DNA of 64,000 nt from Sphingosinithalassobacter tenebrarum (GTDB taxonomy: Bacteria > Pseudomonadota > Alphaproteobacteria > Sphingomonadales > Sphingomonadaceae), in the NCBI RefSeq assembly GCF_011057975.1, contig NZ_CP049109.1, positions 620,001 to 684,000 on the forward strand, read 5' to 3'. A model generated the notes under the pieces. The model made no database searches. It was given only the letters and a program-made list of their open reading frames with translations, and was not told the origin of the DNA. The position numbers were made by a program, and so were the translations under genes. Of the stretch, positions 54,453 to 62,446 are shown one piece after another. Position 1 is the first letter of the stretch. Each line of letters begins with the position of its first letter.

Positions 54453-55397
54453 TTACCGGCTCAGCGCCTCGCGCACCATCTCGCGGCCTTCGGTGAGTCG
54501 CGTCGTCGCCTGGCGTTCCAGCGCGGCGATGTCCTTTGCCGCGGCCTGGCGTGCTTCGTTGATTTCCTCAAACCGGCGCCGGTCGGCGCCGTTGGTGAAG
54601 CCGAAATAGGCGGCTTCATTGCGCCAGCTGCGCTTGGCCAGCAGCTCGCAAAGCTGCTGCGTCCCGTCCAGCAGCGCCTGTTGCTGCTCCAGCGCGGGAT
54701 CGGGTTCGCCCGGCTTGCCCACCGGAGCGATCATCATCGTGATGCCCTGCTGGATCTTTTCGGGAAGCTCGGAGGAGGCGACCATCTCGGCCAGCGCTCC
54801 GGTGCGTTCCGCGCGGCGCTCGCTGTTGGTGTCGGCCCGCTCCTTAATGGCGGCGATCTCTTCACAGCGACCCAGGATTTCGGGCGTTTGTTCGAGCAGA
54901 TAGGGGCTGTTCAGCGCGCCAAGATTCATCTCGGCCATCGCATCGTCCAGCGCCTGCCGATCGTCCCGGGCCGCATTGAAGGCCTCGACATAGGCCTGTG
55001 AAATCGGGCCGCGCTTGTCGGCCTCGGGCGGCAGCTGCGGCCGGCCGTCGGGGCCGACTTCGATCTCGGCGAAGGTGCTGGCGTCATGCGTGCCGCCGGC
55101 ATTGTGGAGCCGCGCGATGTTCAAGCTGCCCAGTACGCCGCCCCCGACCAGCAGGACCAGCGAGGCGACGATCCAGAGCGCGCCAGCGCTGCGCATCGTT
55201 ACGGCGGCGGCGATCGCCCAGACGACGAGGCCAAGCACGGCGCCGCCGCCGAACAGGTACGCTTGCGGAAGCGGCGGCAGAATCTGGGGGGCGATCAGTG
55301 CGACGACAACGATCAGCGCCAGGCCGACAAGGATACCCAGCACCGGCGCGGGTACGCCGCCGCCGTGGATCTCTTCTTCATATTCCGCGTCGCTCAT
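54453..55397 (-). CDS. Uncharacterised membrane protein
   Basis: A 314-residue protein with three predicted helices in the first ~100 residues (VLGILVGLALIVVVALIAPQ, AYLFGGGAVLGLVVWAIAAA, ALWIVASLVLLVGGGVLGSL) and a ~200-residue soluble part rich in Glu, Arg and Ala with long helices (EEIAAIKERADTNSERRAER), probably periplasmic. No family is recognised. Adjacent ATG codons at 55400 and 55397 follow AAGGGGG. It could be the last gene of the SDR-regulator-peptide run upstream, but the 150-base gap argues for its own promoter. Confidence 0.78.
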   Translation of the reverse strand: MSDAEYEEEIHGGGVPAPVLGILVGLALIVVVALIAPQILPPLPQAYLFGGGAVLGLVVWAIAAAVTMRSAGALWIVASLVLLVGGGVLGSLNIARLHNAGGTHDASTFAEIEVGPDGRPQLPPEADKRGPISQAYVEAFNAARDDRQALDDAMAEMNLGALNSPYLLEQTPEILGRCEEIAAIKERADTNSERRAERTGALAEMVASSELPEKIQQGITMMIAPVGKPGEPDPALEQQQALLDGTQQLCELLAKRSWRNEAAYFGFTNGADRRRFEEINEARQAAAKDIAALERQATTRLTEGREMVREALSR

Positions 55398-55547
55398 CAT
55401 ATCCCCCTTCGCCGCGCCCGCTGACTTCCTCGCGAAATCGAACCGAGTGGCGCCGGCGGCCAAACTAGAGACGCTGCCCGGGATTTGCCACGGAAAATCA
55501 GGTGAAACCGGATCGGCAGGCAGGGCACCCGGCGTGTCGCGGTGTCG

Positions 55548-56342
55548 CTATTCGGTCAGGCCACGTCCGCGCTGCAGCATCGCGACCAGACGGCGCGTCA
55601 TCGCCGCCGGGGCGAAGCGACGCATCGCGGTCATCGTGCGATATGCGATTCCGGGAATGCAGATCGCCCGGTCGCGATCATAGGCGCGCAGCGCCGCGCG
55701 CACGACCGTTTCGACATCGCCGGCGGCGGCTCTGAATGCGCGGCTGTCCGCTATTCCCGATACCGCGCCGAATTCCGTCGCGGTCGGGCCCGGGCACAGC
55801 GCGACGATACGCACCCCCTTGCCGCGCACTTCCTCGCGCAATGCCTCCGACAGGCTGAGAACGAATGCCTTGCTGGCATAATAGACCGCCATCCACGGCC
55901 CCGGTACGAATGCCGCGACCGAAGCGACATGGATGATCCCGCCGCGCCGCATCTGTACCATGCCGGGCAGCAACGCACGGCTGAGCTGCGCGACGGCCCG
56001 GCAATTCAGGTCGATCATCGCCGCGATGCGATCGGGGGCGTGGTCCAGAAAGGGGCCGTGCAGTCCGAAGCCGGCATTGTTGACGAGCAGGTCGACCGCC
56101 AGTCCGCGCCGTCCGATCTCGGTGACCAGCCGCGCAACGCCGTCGTCGCGCGCCAGATCGCAGGCGATGGTGGAAACGGTCACGCCGTGATCGGCACGCA
56201 GCCTTTCCGCCAGCATTTCCAGCCGTTCCCCGCGCCGTGCCGTCAGGATCAGCGCATACCCGCGCGCCGCCAATGCTTCCGCGAAACAGGCGCCGAGCCC
56301 GGCCGACGCGCCGGTTATCAAGGCCGCTCCGGTGTCGCGCAT
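55548..56342 (-). CDS. Short-chain dehydrogenase/reductase
   Basis: A 264-residue classical SDR oxidoreductase: NAD(P)-binding ALITGASAGLGACFAEALAA, LLVNNAGFG, and the catalytic Tyr-x3-Lys in AVYYASKAFVLSLSEALREE with the preceding Ser in VASVAAFVPG. RRGERLEMLA after the second strand favours NADP. The substrate is unknown. ATG at 56342 with GGAGGG upstream. It lies 20 bases after the response regulator and could belong to the peptide operon. Confidence 0.88.
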   Translation of the reverse strand: MRDTGAALITGASAGLGACFAEALAARGYALILTARRGERLEMLAERLRADHGVTVSTIACDLARDDGVARLVTEIGRRGLAVDLLVNNAGFGLHGPFLDHAPDRIAAMIDLNCRAVAQLSRALLPGMVQMRRGGIIHVASVAAFVPGPWMAVYYASKAFVLSLSEALREEVRGKGVRIVALCPGPTATEFGAVSGIADSRAFRAAAGDVETVVRAALRAYDRDRAICIPGIAYRTMTAMRRFAPAAMTRRLVAMLQRGRGLTE

Positions 56343-56362
56343 TGGCCCTCCCGCCTTTGGTC

Positions 56363-57046
56363 CTAGCGGGGAGGCTGTTCCGCTTCAACGCGGACAGGTG
56401 CCGCCAGCCGATAGCCGCGCCCCTTTTCGGTATGCAGCATCGGGCTGGCGAATTGGCGATCGAGCTTGGCGCGCAGGCGCGAGACATGGACTTCGATCAC
56501 ATTGGTTCCCGGATCGAAATCGATCCCGCAGATCGCACGGCGCAGCTCGGCGCGGTCGACGCAATCGCCCGCGCGTCGTGCCAGATGCAGCAGCAGCGCG
56601 AACTCGCGCGGCAACAGGTGCAGCGGTCGGCCCCCGCGCATGGCGTGGCGACGCAGCGGATCGATGTGCAGGTCGCCGATTCGGATCGGCATTGCCGACG
56701 GGGCACGCAGGCGCGCGGCGACTCGTGCGGCGATCTCACCCGGGCAGGCGGGCAGCGCCAGCGCATCGTCGGCGCCGCGATCGATCGCGCGGGCGACATG
56801 CACGCTGTCCCCGCCGGCAAGCAGCAGCATCAGCGGGCCGAACCAGCCGCCGTCGCGCATCCGCGCGACTCCTTCGCCCGGATCGCCGTTCCGTACATTC
56901 CATCCCAGAATCGCCGCACGCGGGCGGGAAGCTGCAAGATCGCGCTGCCAGCTTCCTTCCTGCATCGGCACCAATTGCAACCCGCGCGCCGCCACCGCCT
57001 CGGCCAGGCCGATTACGTCACAGGCGCAGGAGAGGACGGCACTCAC
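56363..57046 (-). CDS. Winged-helix response regulator with degenerate receiver
   Basis: A 227-residue OmpR-type protein. The C-terminal winged helix is complete (about 130-220: LLPREFALLLHLARRAGDCV, DPGTNVIEVHVSRLRAKLDR, LHTEKGRGYRLAAPV). The N-terminal part aligns with a receiver domain, but the phosphoacceptor Asp is replaced (AAILGWNV, Gly48 at the site) and the conserved Lys before Pro is Leu (DALALPACPGEI). It should therefore not respond to a classical histidine kinase. Start is GTG at 57046, overlapping the stop of the cupin-like gene (GTGA), so it is co-translated with it. Confidence 0.85.
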   Translation of the reverse strand: MSAVLSCACDVIGLAEAVAARGLQLVPMQEGSWQRDLAASRPRAAILGWNVRNGDPGEGVARMRDGGWFGPLMLLLAGGDSVHVARAIDRGADDALALPACPGEIAARVAARLRAPSAMPIRIGDLHIDPLRRHAMRGGRPLHLLPREFALLLHLARRAGDCVDRAELRRAICGIDFDPGTNVIEVHVSRLRAKLDRQFASPMLHTEKGRGYRLAAPVRVEAEQPPR

Positions 57047-58005
57047 GGGAGCAGGTTAGCGCGCTCCTCTGCCATATCGGCGGCAACTGTCTCCGCTTCG
57101 GACGAATCATTCCCCGCGCGCAGTCGTGCGAGCCGTTGCCGGGCTCGCCCCGCGATCTGAGGATCGGGTGCATCCGCCGCGGCTTCGAGCAGCGCCGCCG
57201 CCGCATCCGTGCCGGGAGCGGCGGAAACCAGCGCTCCCCATGCCGTGGCGCGCATCCGGCGGCTGGGATGGCGGCGCGCGAAATCATGTGCCAGATCCTG
57301 GCCGTTGCCGAAATGCGCCGCGAGACCCAGCAACACTTCGGAACCGGTACAGGTCAGGCAATCGCGAACCGTGTCGCGCGCGATATCGAAGCGATACTGG
57401 TCGATCCAGGGCTGGGCAGGGTCGGCGCCGAGGATGTTGAGCGAGACCGAAAAGGCGTCGGGCGGCAATTGCACATGCACGTCACGGCTGCGGCGATAGA
57501 GCATCAGCTTGCCCGGGCTGAGCCGCGCGCGTTCGACGAAGCGCAGTCCGGCGGGCTCTCCGCCCAGCCCGCTCATCCGCGCGGGATCATATTCGTAATA
57601 GTCGCTCCAGTAGCCCGGCCCGAAATAGCCATAGGTGAGGAAGGCGAAATTATGGTCGTGCGGCACGTCGTAGAAGAATGCCGCGGTTCCGCTTTCGCGC
57701 GTGATGGCGTCGCTGCGCGCGGGCCAGAAATTGGCGCGCAGCAGATAGCGACCATTGGGCGGGCGCAGCAGAAACGCCTGCGCGCCATAGCCGCCGAGCC
57801 CCACTTGTCCCGCGCACCGCGTCTTGAGCTCGGCAATGGCGAGATCGGCGAGAAAATCGCGATTGCGCCCGAGCCGCGCGAGCAGTGGGCCGAGCGCGGC
57901 GAAACTGTCCTCGTCGCGCACGTCGAAGGGGCTGGTGTCGAGTTCCTCGACGAGCTGGTCGAGCGTGATTGCATCGCCCTGACCGGGATCGATCAGGCGC
58001 GGCAT
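57043..58005 (-). CDS. Cupin-like/HEAT-like protein with HxH motif, unknown function
   Basis: A 320-residue cytoplasmic protein. A cupin-type beta core (about 70-195) has metal-ligand candidates His116 and His118 in VPHDHNFAFLTYGYFGP, Glu138 in YYEYD and His177 in RDVHVQLPPDAFSVSLN. The C-terminal part (about 222-300) looks like HEAT-type helical pairs (LLGLAAHFGNGQDLAHDFAR, RMRATAWGALVSAAPG). It has a related, metal-less partner encoded just upstream with a 13-base overlap. I infer a 2-oxoglutarate- or metal-dependent modification enzyme as one option; there is no direct evidence. Confidence 0.78.
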   Translation of the reverse strand: MPRLIDPGQGDAITLDQLVEELDTSPFDVRDEDSFAALGPLLARLGRNRDFLADLAIAELKTRCAGQVGLGGYGAQAFLLRPPNGRYLLRANFWPARSDAITRESGTAAFFYDVPHDHNFAFLTYGYFGPGYWSDYYEYDPARMSGLGGEPAGLRFVERARLSPGKLMLYRRSRDVHVQLPPDAFSVSLNILGADPAQPWIDQYRFDIARDTVRDCLTCTGSEVLLGLAAHFGNGQDLAHDFARRHPSRRMRATAWGALVSAAPGTDAAAALLEAAADAPDPQIAGRARQRLARLRAGNDSSEAETVAADMAEERANLLP

Positions 58006-58967
58006 GGCTTGGTCGTCGTCGCTTCCGGCGCGTCACCGCATTGCACTGCGTCCAGGGTGCGCAGCGCCGCCGCGCGCACATCGTCATTCGCGTCCCCGGC
58101 GGCCATTTCGCGCAGCCGGGGCAGGGCGCTGGCTGCGTCGAGCCGCAGCCATTCGCGCATCGCCGACCAGCGCGTGTGAAAGGCCGGATCGTGGGTTGCC
58201 GCCGCGAACCGGTCGCCGGCATCGGTGCGTCCCGACCGGGCGAGAAAGGTCAGCAGCATTTCCGAGCGCGAGGCGCCGTCGTCATTGCTCGCCACGCGCA
58301 GCAGCGTTCCGTCCGCGGCACGATATTCGCGCATCAGCGGATCGGCGCCCGGCCGTATGGCGACACTCAGCGTCACGACGTCCCTGCGCGCCTTTGCCAG
58401 CATTACGCCCTCGGTGCGGCCGTCGACCCGAAGCACCGCGCCGTCCGCCGGATCGATCGACGCCATCGCCCGGCAGGGGGAAGCCGTCGCCGAGGAAAAT
58501 CGTGGCGTCAGCGGCTCGGCACGCCAGCGGCGAAGCGTGGCGCCTCCGCTGCGGACATAGCGCGTCACGCTCATCCGGCCGGGAATGATGACCGTTTCGA
58601 ACGGCGGCATCGCCGCCATCGCGTCGGCCGAAACGATCGAGCCGCTCAAGGTCGCCGCCGGGCAGTCGAACAGGATCGCACTGGTGCGCAGCGCATCGCG
58701 GCTGGTTCTGAACGGCGGCTCGAAAAAGGGATCGCCGGAGAGCGCTTCGACCAGCGGCGCCAGCAGCGCGCCGACCCATCGGGAATCGGCAAGCAGCGTT
58801 TCCGCTGCATCGGCGACAGCGTCGCAGTCCCGTCCCGGCGCGGAATCCAGTGCGGCCGCCATCGCGCGATAGGCGTCGGAGGCTTGCCATCCTTCGATCT
58901 TCTCCCGGGCGGCGTTCCGCGACGCGGCGATCGCCGAGCGCATGCTCCGGGAGAGATTTCCCGGCAT
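57993..58967 (-). CDS. Paralogue of the cupin/HEAT-like protein without HxH, unknown function
   Basis: A 324-residue protein with the same layout as its downstream neighbour: a central beta-rich part (about 95-210) and a C-terminal HEAT-like part (EMLLTFLARSGRTDAGDRFA, HTRWSAMREWLRLDAASALP, DDVRAAALRTLDAV). The HxH motif and the later His are absent; the equivalent region reads PPFETVIIPGRMSVTRYVRS. It may be a non-catalytic partner. The ATG at 58967 follows the peptide gene's stop after 3 bases. No family is recognised. Confidence 0.74.
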   Translation of the reverse strand: MPGNLSRSMRSAIAASRNAAREKIEGWQASDAYRAMAAALDSAPGRDCDAVADAAETLLADSRWVGALLAPLVEALSGDPFFEPPFRTSRDALRTSAILFDCPAATLSGSIVSADAMAAMPPFETVIIPGRMSVTRYVRSGGATLRRWRAEPLTPRFSSATASPCRAMASIDPADGAVLRVDGRTEGVMLAKARRDVVTLSVAIRPGADPLMREYRAADGTLLRVASNDDGASRSEMLLTFLARSGRTDAGDRFAAATHDPAFHTRWSAMREWLRLDAASALPRLREMAAGDANDDVRAAALRTLDAVQCGDAPEATTTKPCRA

Positions 58968-58970
58968 GGC

Positions 58971-59120
58971 TCAGTCGATGCCGGTGACGAGGCTCGCGAT
59001 CGCGACGATCATGTCGAAGATATCGTCCGGCATCACATCGTCGACGCGCAGGCTGCCGCGCATCGCGACCGGCGTGGTCAGATCGGCGATGTCGCCCGGT
59101 TCGATTGTCCATCCCGCCAT
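58971..59120 (-). CDS. 49-residue acidic peptide gene at the head of the operon
   Basis: A gene too short for routine calling. Start ATG at 59120 has AAGGGAGG 8 bases upstream, one of the better sites here; stop TGA at 58971-58973, with the next ATG at 58967. The product starts MAGWTIEPGDIADL, has nine acidic and two basic residues (Arg21, Arg25), no Cys, paired Asp at 27-28 and 32-33 around Met-Pro, and a hydrophobic helix-like end (FDMIVAIASLVTGID). All but a few third positions are G or C. It might be a modified peptide precursor or a small regulator; both are guesses. Confidence 0.72.
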   Translation of the reverse strand: MAGWTIEPGDIADLTTPVAMRGSLRVDDVMPDDIFDMIVAIASLVTGID

Positions 59121-59266
59121 GTTCGGCCTCCCTTGGGATTGCTTTCCGCGGAAAGGGCTAGATCGGATCGGGGCGGGGGGTGAGTTAAATCGCTGTAATG
59201 TTGTGCAATCCCGATCGGGACTCGATGCGATTTGCGCCCGATCGCGGCGCGCGCTACGGCGACGCT

Positions 59267-59713
59267 ATGTCCGACGATCCCGAAATTCGGCCCATTCCCT
59301 TCGACCCGAAGGCATTGCTCGAACATGTTCCGGGGCATGGGCGGCTGCTCGGCATCGAATATCACGCGCATGGCGAGGACTGGATGGAACTGGCGCTGCC
59401 CTATGATCCGCGCCAGATCGGCCAGCCCGATCGCGGCGTCATTGCTTCGGGACCGATCCTGTCGCTGATGGACAGCGCGACGAGCATGTCGGTGTGGCTG
59501 AAGCGCGGCGGCATGTTGCCACAGGCGACGCTCGACCTGCGGATCGACTATCTGCGTCCGGCAACGCCCGGCCGTACCGTGATCGGCCGCGGCGAATGCT
59601 ATCGCGTCACGCGCAGCATCGGATTCGTTCGCGGCCAGGCGCATGACGGCGATCCCGACGATCCGATCGCGCATGTCGCGGGGACGTTCATGACGACGGC
59701 GGGCTTCCAGTGA
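59267..59713 (+). CDS. PaaI/hotdog-fold thioesterase
   Basis: A 148-residue hotdog-fold protein of the PaaI/YbgC-like group that hydrolyses acyl-CoA thioesters. Features are LGIEYHAHGEDWMELALPYD, GVIASGPILSLMDSATSMSV with the catalytic Asp/Asn region, LPQATLDLRIDYLRPATPGR and RGECYRVTRSIGFVRGQAHD. The ATG at 59267 is chosen over the longer frame. It overlaps a second thioesterase gene by 4 bases (GTGA). Divergent from the peptide operon; a perfect CCCGATCGGG palindrome (59210-59219) lies in the gap. Confidence 0.88.
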   Translation: MSDDPEIRPIPFDPKALLEHVPGHGRLLGIEYHAHGEDWMELALPYDPRQIGQPDRGVIASGPILSLMDSATSMSVWLKRGGMLPQATLDLRIDYLRPATPGRTVIGRGECYRVTRSIGFVRGQAHDGDPDDPIAHVAGTFMTTAGFQ

Positions 59714-60084
59714 TCGAAATTCCCTATGCCGAATTGCTCGGGCTCGAAGTCGAGCAGGGCGAGGGCGCGCCGGTGCTGGTGATGCCTTTCGACGACGGCA
59801 AGATCGGGCGCCCCGGCTTCATTCACGGCGGCGCGATCGGCGGGTTGCTGGAGATGGCGGCGGTCGCGGCGCTGATGGCGGCGCTCGACGACGAAAGCGC
59901 CCGGTGGAAGCCGATCAACGTCACCGTCGATTACATGCGCGGCGGCCGCGACCAGGTCACGCGCGCGCAAGGGGCGGTGACGCGGCTGGGTACGCGCATC
60001 GCCAATGTCGAATCGCGCGCCTGGCAGGAAAGCCCGGACAAACCGATCGCCGCCGCGCGGATGAACTTCCTGATCCGGCGCTAG
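59710..60084 (+). CDS. PaaI/hotdog-fold thioesterase (second)
   Basis: A 124-residue hotdog-fold protein (LGLEVEQGEGAPVLVMPFDD, GRPGFIHGGAIGGLLEMAAV with the active-site loop HGGxxxxLxE, and INVTVDYMRGGRDQVTRAQG). The family is the same as its upstream neighbour, so the two may form a heteromer or act on different chain lengths. Start is GTG overlapping the previous stop. Its stop overlaps that of exoD on the other strand (CTAG). Confidence 0.88.
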   Translation: MIEIPYAELLGLEVEQGEGAPVLVMPFDDGKIGRPGFIHGGAIGGLLEMAAVAALMAALDDESARWKPINVTVDYMRGGRDQVTRAQGAVTRLGTRIANVESRAWQESPDKPIAAARMNFLIRR

Positions 60085-60692
60085 CCGAACAGCCGGCCGA
60101 GATTGCTCAGCAGCAGCCACGCCGCCGCGCCCGATACCATGAATCCGAGCAGCATCAGCAGCCCGTCGCGCGCGGTGATGCCGAGTCCGAACAACAGGAT
60201 CGCCGATCCGGGAAGCGCCGCGGCAAAGGGCAGCAATTCGAGCGGCGGCATCATCGCGCCGAGCAGCATGCAGCAAAACGCCGCCAGCCAGGTCGCGATG
60301 CCGCCCGCCGCCCAGCCGACCCGCGGCCGGATCAGCGCGTCGATCCGGCGCAGCACACTGCCGAGGCGCTTGCGCGCTTTCTCCACCTTGTCGCGTCCTA
60401 TCGAACGTTTGCGGATAAAGGCAGGCAGCCAGGGATGTTTCCGGCCGAAAACGATCTGAACCGCCATCAGGATCGTGATGACGCCCACGGTGGTCGGCAA
60501 GGTTGGAATCGCGCCGATCGGCGGAATGATGGCAAACAGCGACAGAGTCGCGATAACCGGGCCGAAGCTGCGATTGCCGAAATGATCGAGCAGCGTTCCA
60601 ATCGAAACGCTGCCGTTTTCGCTGGCCTCGATCGCCTGATCGAGCAGCGATTCGAGCGGGCGCTTCTTTCTGTCCGCCGACCCCGAACCCAT
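60081..60692 (-). CDS. ExoD family membrane protein
   Basis: A 203-residue inner membrane protein of the ExoD family, first linked to exopolysaccharide synthesis and alkaline tolerance in Rhizobium. Signature segments are SIGTLLDHFGNRSFGPVIAT, LSLFAIIPPIGAIPTLPTTV, and VGVITILMAVQIVFGRKHPW, LPAFIRKRSI, with further helices (ATWLAAFCCMLLGAMMPPLE, SAILLFGLGITARDGLLMLL). Its exact biochemical role is unknown. ATG at 60692. Confidence 0.9.
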   Translation of the reverse strand: MGSGSADRKKRPLESLLDQAIEASENGSVSIGTLLDHFGNRSFGPVIATLSLFAIIPPIGAIPTLPTTVGVITILMAVQIVFGRKHPWLPAFIRKRSIGRDKVEKARKRLGSVLRRIDALIRPRVGWAAGGIATWLAAFCCMLLGAMMPPLELLPFAAALPGSAILLFGLGITARDGLLMLLGFMVSGAAAWLLLSNLGRLFG

Positions 60693-60764
60693 AGGCTGTC
60701 TCCTCTCGCATCCGCCCGCTCAACGCGCGGACGGCGAGAGGTCTCCCCCGGTTTCAGCGCGATT

Positions 60765-61457
60765 TCAGAGTTTTCCGAATTGCGCCTCATAGGCGGCGAT
60801 GTCACCATTGGCGAGCAGTCGCGCCTGATCGATCCAGCGATCGCGCGCCATCCGCCCCTGGAAATCGCCGAGCTGCGCGTCGAGCGCGGCGGCGTCCTCG
60901 GGCGAGAGATTGGCGATCTGGCCGAACCGCTTGATGCCGAGCGACTTGAGCTTCTCCTCCAGCCGGGGGCCGACTCCCTTCATGCGCGTCAGATCGTCGG
61001 CGGGCAGCTCCGCAGCAGCGGGAACCGCAGGAGCCTCGTGAGCTGCGGGAGCCTCGGGTTCCGGTTCGGGCGCGGGTTCGACGGGCGCTTCGGCAACAGG
61101 CTCGGGCGCCGGTTCGGCGGGGACGGGCACTTCCTCGGTTTCGGGAGCCGAGTCGGCGGGGGCCGATGGCGCCGCTTCGGGTGCCGGAGCGGGCTCCGGC
61201 TCAGGGGCCGGCTCCGGCGCAGGCGTGGGCTCCGGCTCCGGCGGTGCCTCGAGCGTTTCCTGCGCGGCGTAATAAGCGTCGAGCGCTTCCTGTTCCTCGC
61301 GGCGGCGCCGCGCGGCGACGCCGATCGCGCGCGCGATCAGCAGCAGGATGACGATGCCGATCAGCACGGCACCCGCGATGATCGCGAAATTGACCGTCAG
61401 AAACGGCGGTGCGCCTTCATAGAGCAGTTCCTGCCCCTTCGGTCCCAACAGCGTCAT
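60765..61457 (-). CDS. Membrane-anchored helix-hairpin-helix protein
   Basis: A 230-residue protein with an N-terminal membrane helix (LTVNFAIIAGAVLIGIVILLL, residues about 20-40), a basic stop-transfer (RRRREEQ), a long Pro/Glu/Ala-rich low-complexity linker (about 70-150, many PEPxP units) and a C-terminal helix-hairpin-helix domain (DLTRMKGVGPRLEEKLKSLG, FGQIANLSPEDAAALDAQLG). Such domains bind DNA or protein without sequence specificity; they also occur at the ends of some respiratory complex subunits. Role unknown. The 145 bases upstream hold no gene. Confidence 0.82.
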   Translation of the reverse strand: MTLLGPKGQELLYEGAPPFLTVNFAIIAGAVLIGIVILLLIARAIGVAARRRREEQEALDAYYAAQETLEAPPEPEPTPAPEPAPEPEPAPAPEAAPSAPADSAPETEEVPVPAEPAPEPVAEAPVEPAPEPEPEAPAAHEAPAVPAAAELPADDLTRMKGVGPRLEEKLKSLGIKRFGQIANLSPEDAAALDAQLGDFQGRMARDRWIDQARLLANGDIAAYEAQFGKL

Positions 61458-61602
61458 TGCGCGATTTCCCCCTTCGCGATCCGAATCCGACTCCAGTGCA
61501 TAACGCGCAAGGGGCGCACGTCCAGCGCTGCGTTAACCTTTTCCTGTCCCATGCTGCATCGCAATCGGCCGGGCCGAACAGATGCGATCGCCCGGTCCAA
61601 CG

Positions 61603-61629
61603 AAAAAGGGCGGCCCGCAAGGACCGCCC
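61603..61629 (-). terminator. Rho-independent terminator of rpsD
   Basis: On the minus strand, GGGCGGTCC pairs with GGGCCGCCC (one T-G pair) around TTGC, followed by TTTTT (complement of 61603-61607). It lies 28 bases after the rpsD stop. Confidence 0.9.
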
Positions 61630-61656
61630 CGTTTCGTTTCGGCTGAGAAGCCCGGA

Positions 61657-62271
61657 TCAGCGCGAATAGAATTCGACGACCAGATTCGGTTCCATCTTCA
61701 CCGGATAGGGCACTTCGTCGAGCGTCGGGACGCGCGTGAAGGTCGCCTTCGACGCGCCGTCCATCGCGACATATTCGGGGATGTCGCGCTCGGCGAGTGC
61801 CTGCGCCTCGAGCACCAGCGCCATTTCCTGCGCCTTGCCCGACAGGCTGATTTCCTCGCCCGGCTTGATGCGGCGCGACGGGATGTTGCACTTGCCGCCG
61901 TTGACGCGGACATGGCCGTGATTGACCAGCTGGCGCGCGGCGAAGATGGTCGGCGCGAACTTGGCGCGATAGACGATCATGTCGAGACGCTGTTCGAGCA
62001 GGCCGATCAGGTTCTGGCCGGTATCGCCCTTCATCTTCGACGCGTCTTCATAGGCGCGCTTGAACTGCTTTTCGGTGACGTCGCCGTAATAGCCCTTGAG
62101 CTTCTGCTTGGCGCGCAGCTGGATGCCGAAGTCCGACATCTTGCCCTTGCGGCGCTGACCGTGCTGGCCGGGGCCGTATTCGCGCTTGTTGACCGGGCTC
62201 TTCGGGCGACCCCAGATGTTTTCGCCCATCCGGCGGTCGAGCTTGTACTTGGCGCTGGAGCGCTTCGACAT
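61657..62271 (-). CDS. rpsD: 30S ribosomal protein S4
   Basis: S4 binds 16S rRNA early in small subunit assembly. The 204-residue protein starts [20 protein letters not shown] (the alphaproteobacterial form without the zinc-finger Cys), continues with [20 protein letters not shown], and has the S4 RNA-binding domain ([40 protein letters not shown]). It ends with the conserved VEFYSR. The ATG at 62271 follows AAGGAAT. A promoter-like sequence lies ~150 bases upstream and a strong terminator follows; it is a single-gene unit. Confidence 0.97.
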   Translation of the reverse strand: MSKRSSAKYKLDRRMGENIWGRPKSPVNKREYGPGQHGQRRKGKMSDFGIQLRAKQKLKGYYGDVTEKQFKRAYEDASKMKGDTGQNLIGLLEQRLDMIVYRAKFAPTIFAARQLVNHGHVRVNGGKCNIPSRRIKPGEEISLSGKAQEMALVLEAQALAERDIPEYVAMDGASKATFTRVPTLDEVPYPVKMEPNLVVEFYSR

Positions 62272-62417
62272 TCTGAATTCCTTACAATTGCCAACAACGT
62301 TGACCCGGAGGGTGTGATTCCCGCCTGATCGCGATCCCGGTTTCGCCTGCGATTCCGATATGTTGGAAATGCAGGGCCGCCGCTTCACCGGGGTGCGGGG
62401 CCGATTGCGAAGGCGCG

Positions 62418-62446
62418 CGGGTACGCGGCGCCGCGCGAAAAGTCAA
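62418..62446 (-). promoter_or_regulatory. Candidate rpsD promoter
   Basis: On the minus strand TTGACT (62446-62441) is followed 17 bases later by TACCCG (62423-62418). The -35 box overlaps the stop region of the TrmJ fusion gene, and the leader to the rpsD ATG would be about 140 bases. The -10 box is poor, so the site is tentative. The remaining leader holds no gene. Confidence 0.35.

Noticed and set aside
54426..54462. Inverted repeat GAGCCGGT/ACCGGCTC after the E2 gene
   Set aside because: A perfect 8-base stem but a 21-base loop and no T-tract; not called as a terminator.
59210..59219. Palindrome CCCGATCGGG between the peptide operon and the thioesterase gene
   Set aside because: Short GC palindromes containing CGATCG are common in such genomes; there is not enough evidence to call an operator.
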